This document shows positions 4,852 through 7,912 of a stretch of 7,912 nucleotides of DNA, piece after piece (position 1 is the first letter of the stretch; each line of letters opens with the position of its first letter). Origin of the DNA: Gammaproteobacteria bacterium. GTDB lineage: Bacteria > Pseudomonadota > Gammaproteobacteria > Pseudomonadales > Oleiphilaceae. Both the position numbers and the translations under genes were made by a program. The stretch is from assembly GCA_029268325.1 (NCBI GenBank), contig JAJUGC010000086.1, positions 1 to 7,912 of the forward strand, read 5' to 3'. Below the pieces are notes generated by a model. That model had not been told where the DNA came from. It ran no database searches and saw only the letters and a list, made by a program, of their open reading frames with translations.

Positions 4852-6531
4852 CTATGCCCTGTCCAGATAAACCACCCTGGCGGGAATACCGTTCATGGCA
4901 AAGAATTCCAGCCAGCGCCTCTGGTGATCCTGTAGCCGATCACCCGGGCCTTTAATCTCTACCAGTTCATAACCCTCATCCGGCCCAAACAGGATCAGAT
5001 CCGGAAAGCCGGAGCAGTGATTGCGTAGATCCTTTAGCATGCGCCTGAAAATCAGCTCAAAATGCACCGCCGGGATCTGCTGTAACGCGCGTTCGATCAA
5101 AGGTTGGGATAAGACTGCCCAGTGCACAAAGGGATTCAGTCGCCCCTGTTTTGCTTGCCATGTGCGCAGTATGGCCTCATGCCAGGCATCTCCCCGCATC
5201 AGTTGCTCCAGCTTATCCTCCAGGAGAGCCTGTCGCTTGTCACGGAACTCCGGCGCGTACAAATCCTTAGGGCCCCGCTGAAAGGGGTGGTAGAACGCGT
5301 CCGGTACCGGCGCGAAGATCACATCCCAAAAGTACAGGCCAAACACCCCATTAAAGAGCCAGTTTTCCACATAGTAGCCTTGCGCCAGCCCGTCTTGGGT
5401 CAACAGTTCCAGACCTAAAAGTTCAACGGCTGCCAAGGCGTTTGGTTCAAAGGGTACTCTTTCCTCCTGGATCACGGCCTTGGGCCTGGGCGGTACCGGG
5501 CGCTTTAACTTTTTCAGGCAACGTTCCCCTATACGTGTTGCGGCTGTTTCTTCCTGTTCATTCCAGGGATCCCGGAGCATCTGCTCGCATTCCCGCAACG
5601 CCTCCTCATAGGCTTCGTCTTTATAGAGAATCCTGGCGATCCGTTCCCGGGAAGGCGGATAGTTCGCAGCCCGATAGAGCTTTAAGGCGACCTCATGGCG
5701 CCCCTCTCGCTCCCGATACCGGGCCAATTCATTCAGGGCCTTGGACCAGACTCTTTGGGCAGCAGGAAAAGAGTGGTCAGGGGGCGCGACTTTCTCCAAA
5801 GCTTCCAATGCCAAAGGATCCTGCTCCATGGCTTCCCAAACCGCCTGCCGAAACCCAATGGCCTCATGGAGGGCGTCCAGCTCCTGGCGGGAGCGAAACG
5901 CCTTGGCCGAGCCGTCCAGGGCATAGTCCTCATAATTGAACACGCCCAGTTCCGCCAGGACGAACTCACTCAAGTCCTGGTAGGTGTTGCCAAAATACAG
6001 GAGCTGATAGATCTCCAATACCTCGGCTTTGGCGACCTGCAGAAGGAGGATCTCCTCCCCTATGACCTCCGAGGGGGGCAGAATGTCTGCCTCCTTATCA
6101 GCCCTTGGAGACTGGATACGGGAACAAACGTCTTCAATGAATTGAGCCTTGCGCAATCCCCTGGGGACACCTGGAAAGCGGCTCCTGAGTTCCTCAAGGC
6201 TGAGCATATTCAAGGACCAGCCCAGCGGGACTTCAGGATCGATCTCAATAAAGCCCCCATCCGCCAGGCTATCCAAGGCGCCCTTTAAGTCTTCAATCTC
6301 CCCATAGGACAACTTGTCCACCCGAAATAGCGGCCCCTTGCGGGAAACCAGGCGCACATAAAGGCACTGGGCGTTGTAGGGCAGCTGAAGGAAGTCATGC
6401 CGGAAGCCTTGCTCTTCGTCGCTCAGGATTCCATGATAACGGCGATGCACATCGTTAATCAGCGCTACGAAGTTGTCCAGGTAGTAAGTGGGACTGATCT
6501 CAACTGCGGAGGAAATATCCAGATTATCCAT
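4852..6531 (-). CDS. FAN1-type structure-specific nuclease with C-terminal VRR-NUC domain
   Basis: A 559-aa protein that matches bacterial homologues of FAN1, a 5' flap endonuclease/exonuclease that processes branched DNA and unhooks interstrand cross-links. The N-terminus (ISPTYYLDNFVALINDV) is typical for bacterial members. An SAP-like segment lies at about 111-138 (LSLEELRSRF, GLRKAQFIEDV), TPR-like helices at about 255-340, the conserved YYVENWLFNGVFGLYFWDVIFAPVP-type block at about 387-410 (shown here only as its key residues E389, N390, F401-W402-D403), and the VRR-NUC active site at the end: P510-D511, then E525-I-K527-G-P-x-D, and Q537. These are the PD-(D/E)xK metal-binding and catalytic residues, all present. 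The ATG at 6529-6531 is chosen because homologues begin close to the YYLDNF block and AGG stands about seven bases upstream; an in-frame ATG at 6660 would add 43 atypical residues and has no Shine-Dalgarno. The stop is TAG. Confidence 0.9.
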   Translation of the reverse strand: MDNLDISSAVEISPTYYLDNFVALINDVHRRYHGILSDEEQGFRHDFLQLPYNAQCLYVRLVSRKGPLFRVDKLSYGEIEDLKGALDSLADGGFIEIDPEVPLGWSLNMLSLEELRSRFPGVPRGLRKAQFIEDVCSRIQSPRADKEADILPPSEVIGEEILLLQVAKAEVLEIYQLLYFGNTYQDLSEFVLAELGVFNYEDYALDGSAKAFRSRQELDALHEAIGFRQAVWEAMEQDPLALEALEKVAPPDHSFPAAQRVWSKALNELARYREREGRHEVALKLYRAANYPPSRERIARILYKDEAYEEALRECEQMLRDPWNEQEETAATRIGERCLKKLKRPVPPRPKAVIQEERVPFEPNALAAVELLGLELLTQDGLAQGYYVENWLFNGVFGLYFWDVIFAPVPDAFYHPFQRGPKDLYAPEFRDKRQALLEDKLEQLMRGDAWHEAILRTWQAKQGRLNPFVHWAVLSQPLIERALQQIPAVHFELIFRRMLKDLRNHCSGFPDLILFGPDEGYELVEIKGPGDRLQDHQRRWLEFFAMNGIPARVVYLDRA

Positions 6532-6688
6532 CTCGTACCTGACACTCCAGAAAGCCGGGCTAGCACCTCTATTGTGGTCAACCAAGGGCAGACTGCCCCC
6601 AGTAAACCCTGTTGTTCCTTGGCTAGGCTTCAGCCGTATCGGCCCATGCGCATCCTCCATTCACTGATTTAAGGGAGCGTCAGGAACT
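6532..6688. promoter_or_regulatory. Divergent promoter region between the FAN1 and MFS genes
   Basis: With the FAN1 start at 6531 and the MFS start at 6689, 157 bp remain, which must carry the promoters of both divergent genes. No good -35/-10 pair is visible on either strand; TTGTTC near 6611 with TATCGG about 19 bp later is a weak plus-strand option. A near-central palindrome (6586-6598) is the only striking structure. Confidence 0.4.
6586..6598. repeat. GGGCAG-A-CTGCCC palindrome, candidate operator
   Basis: Perfect six-base arms around a single central base, located about 55 bp from the FAN1 start and 90 bp from the MFS start. No T-run follows closely and a one-base loop cannot form an RNA hairpin without opening inner pairs, so a dimeric DNA-binding protein site is more likely than a terminator. 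The regulator is unknown. Confidence 0.4.
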
Positions 6689-7912
6689 ATGACCAAAACC
6701 ATTACTTCACTGTCATCCCTGGTTTTCAGCATCGTGCTCTTGGTCAGTGGCAACACGCTATTGATGACCTTACTGGGCGTTCGCATGACGCTGGCCGAAA
6801 TCGACACCCAACTGATCGGCTGGGTACTGGTGTGCTACTCCCTCGGCTTTGTCCTGGGTTCACTGTATTGCCCCCGAATTGTGACACGGGTCGGGCATAT
6901 TCGCAGCTTTGCGGTGTTTTGCGCCCTGATGAGCATGGTGGCTATCCTGCACCCACTGCATCTCAACCTTTTCAGCTGGGCCTTTCTCCGCTTTATGGCC
7001 GGTGTGTCCATGGCGGGCCTACTCCTGGTGGTGGAAAGCTGGTTTAGCACCCGGGCGACCAACGACAACCGTGGAGCTCTTTTTGCCACCTACCAAGTGG
7101 TGTTCTATTTGGCCTCGGCTGGTGGCCAGCTACTGCTTAGCTTCGCCAGCCCCTCCGGTACTTTGCTGTTTAGCGTGGCCTCCTTGCTGCTCACCTTTGC
7201 CCTGGTTCCCCTCGCCCTGACCCGTTTGGAAGCCCCTTCCATCGAACAGGTTGAGCGCCTGGGCCTACGGGAATTGATGGGAATCTCGTCCTTGGGGCTG
7301 ATCGCTGCCACCCTCTGCGGCGTGGTCATCAGCGCCTTCAACAACATCGGTCCGGTCTATGGCAGCCTGATCAATCTGGACTTCAACCAGATCGCCTTTT
7401 TCATGGCCACCACCGTCGTGGCCGCTATGTTCTTTGCCTGGCCCCTTGGGCGCCTGTCCGATCTTTTTGACCGCCGTAAAGTCTTACTGAGCCTTTCAAC
7501 AGTGGCCGGGCTCACCAGCTTGGTTGCCGCCTTCTGGGGGCATGCCCAAATACTGGCCTTGTTCGTCAGCGCAGAAATTTCCATTGGGATCGCCGCTTCC
7601 CTCTATCCCGTGGCAGTCGCCCTGGTTAACGACCGGCTCCACAGCAACCATATCGTACCCGCCAGCGCCACCTTGCTGCTTTGTTTCGGCATTGGCAGCT
7701 GTATCGGGCCGATTCTGGGCTCATCCATGATCGCCATGCTTGGGCCGTCCGGGCTGTTTATCGGCACCAGTGGTTGCCTGCTGTTTCTCTCCGCCTATAC
7801 CTATTGGTATATCCAGAACAGCAAACGTATCCCCGTGGAAGCCCAGGAGACTTTCGTCACCACCCTGCCCGCGTCCACGCAGGTGCTGATGGAACTCGAC
7901 CCCCGTAACGAA
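6689..7912 (+). CDS. MFS transporter, YcaD-like (3' end beyond window)
   Basis: An open frame of 408 codons from the ATG at 6689 to the window edge without a stop. The translation MTKTITSLSSLVFSIVLLVSG is followed by about twelve hydrophobic segments, the layout of a Major Facilitator Superfamily inner-membrane carrier. Matches to the YcaD group include FMAGVSMAGLLLVVESWF in TM4, NRGALFATYQVVFYLASAGGQLLL in TM5 (shared pattern N-R-G-x-x-A-x-Y-x-V-x-Y), and SLYPVAVALVNDRL with a following 'AS-x-x-LLL' in the C-terminal half. The loop after TM8 carries a good motif A (G-R-L-S-D-L-F-D-R-R-K). The equivalent loop between TM2 and TM3 is degenerate (PRIVTRVGHIR, lacking the usual G and D). A polar tail of about 30 residues after TM12 is cut by the window. 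AGGGAG (6672-6677) and AGGA (6682-6685) precede the start. Substrate is unknown. Confidence 0.9.
   Translation, partial: MTKTITSLSSLVFSIVLLVSGNTLLMTLLGVRMTLAEIDTQLIGWVLVCYSLGFVLGSLYCPRIVTRVGHIRSFAVFCALMSMVAILHPLHLNLFSWAFLRFMAGVSMAGLLLVVESWFSTRATNDNRGALFATYQVVFYLASAGGQLLLSFASPSGTLLFSVASLLLTFALVPLALTRLEAPSIEQVERLGLRELMGISSLGLIAATLCGVVISAFNNIGPVYGSLINLDFNQIAFFMATTVVAAMFFAWPLGRLSDLFDRRKVLLSLSTVAGLTSLVAAFWGHAQILALFVSAEISIGIAASLYPVAVALVNDRLHSNHIVPASATLLLCFGIGSCIGPILGSSMIAMLGPSGLFIGTSGCLLFLSAYTYWYIQNSKRIPVEAQETFVTTLPASTQVLMELDPRNE

Noticed and set aside
5695..6288. 197-codon plus-strand open frame opposite the FAN1-like gene
   Set aside because: It is an antisense shadow of the well-supported FAN1 frame with no recognisable domain.
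6586..6598. LexA/SOS box in front of the FAN1-like gene
   Set aside because: The palindrome GGGCAG-A-CTGCCC does not have the CTG-N10-CAG layout with AT-rich centre, so SOS control is not supported by the sequence.

Overview
The window looks like an ordinary chromosomal stretch of a free-living, moderately GC-rich gammaproteobacterium (Pseudomonas/Marinobacter-like in flavour). The basis is a classic 91-aa HU protein, a bacterial FAN1-type VRR-NUC nuclease with the length and motifs seen in pseudomonads, a YcaD-like MFS transporter, a lipobox lipoprotein and strong Shine-Dalgarno sequences. I see no rRNA, tRNA, CRISPR array, insertion sequence, integrase or phage gene.

Layout from left to right. 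Positions 1-115 (minus) hold the first 38 codons of an alpha/beta-hydrolase-like esterase that runs off the left edge. A 132-bp gap with two GTATATAC palindromes separates it from 248-1339 (minus), a membrane-anchored protein with a coiled-coil/TPR-like cytoplasmic part. A 303-bp non-coding stretch follows, then a small orphan gene at 1643-1951 (plus). After an AT-rich regulatory stretch comes the HU gene at 2203-2478 (plus) with a strong intrinsic terminator. The next three genes are all on the minus strand: a DUF2892-like membrane segment fused to an SRPBCC domain (2619-3440), a lipoprotein (3585-4697) and a FAN1-like nuclease (4852-6531). A divergent intergenic region with a GGGCAG-A-CTGCCC palindrome leads to a MFS transporter at 6689 (plus) that runs off the right edge.

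The genes do not form one obvious pathway. FAN1 (DNA repair) and HU (nucleoid structure) act on DNA; the lipoprotein, TPR protein, SRPBCC protein and MFS protein belong to the envelope. The three minus-strand genes from 6531 down to 2619 are separated by about 145-155 bp, so co-transcription is possible but not shown.

I found no convincing evidence of a new multi-gene system. The observations most worth checking are the paired repeats in front of the HU gene (an AT-rich inverted repeat and a 15-bp tandem repeat), a lysine-rich in-frame open stretch directly after the SRPBCC stop codon, the twin GTATATAC sites in front of the esterase, the palindrome in the FAN1/MFS divergent region, and two recognisable but unnamed proteins (the four-cysteine lipoprotein and the membrane TPR-like protein).
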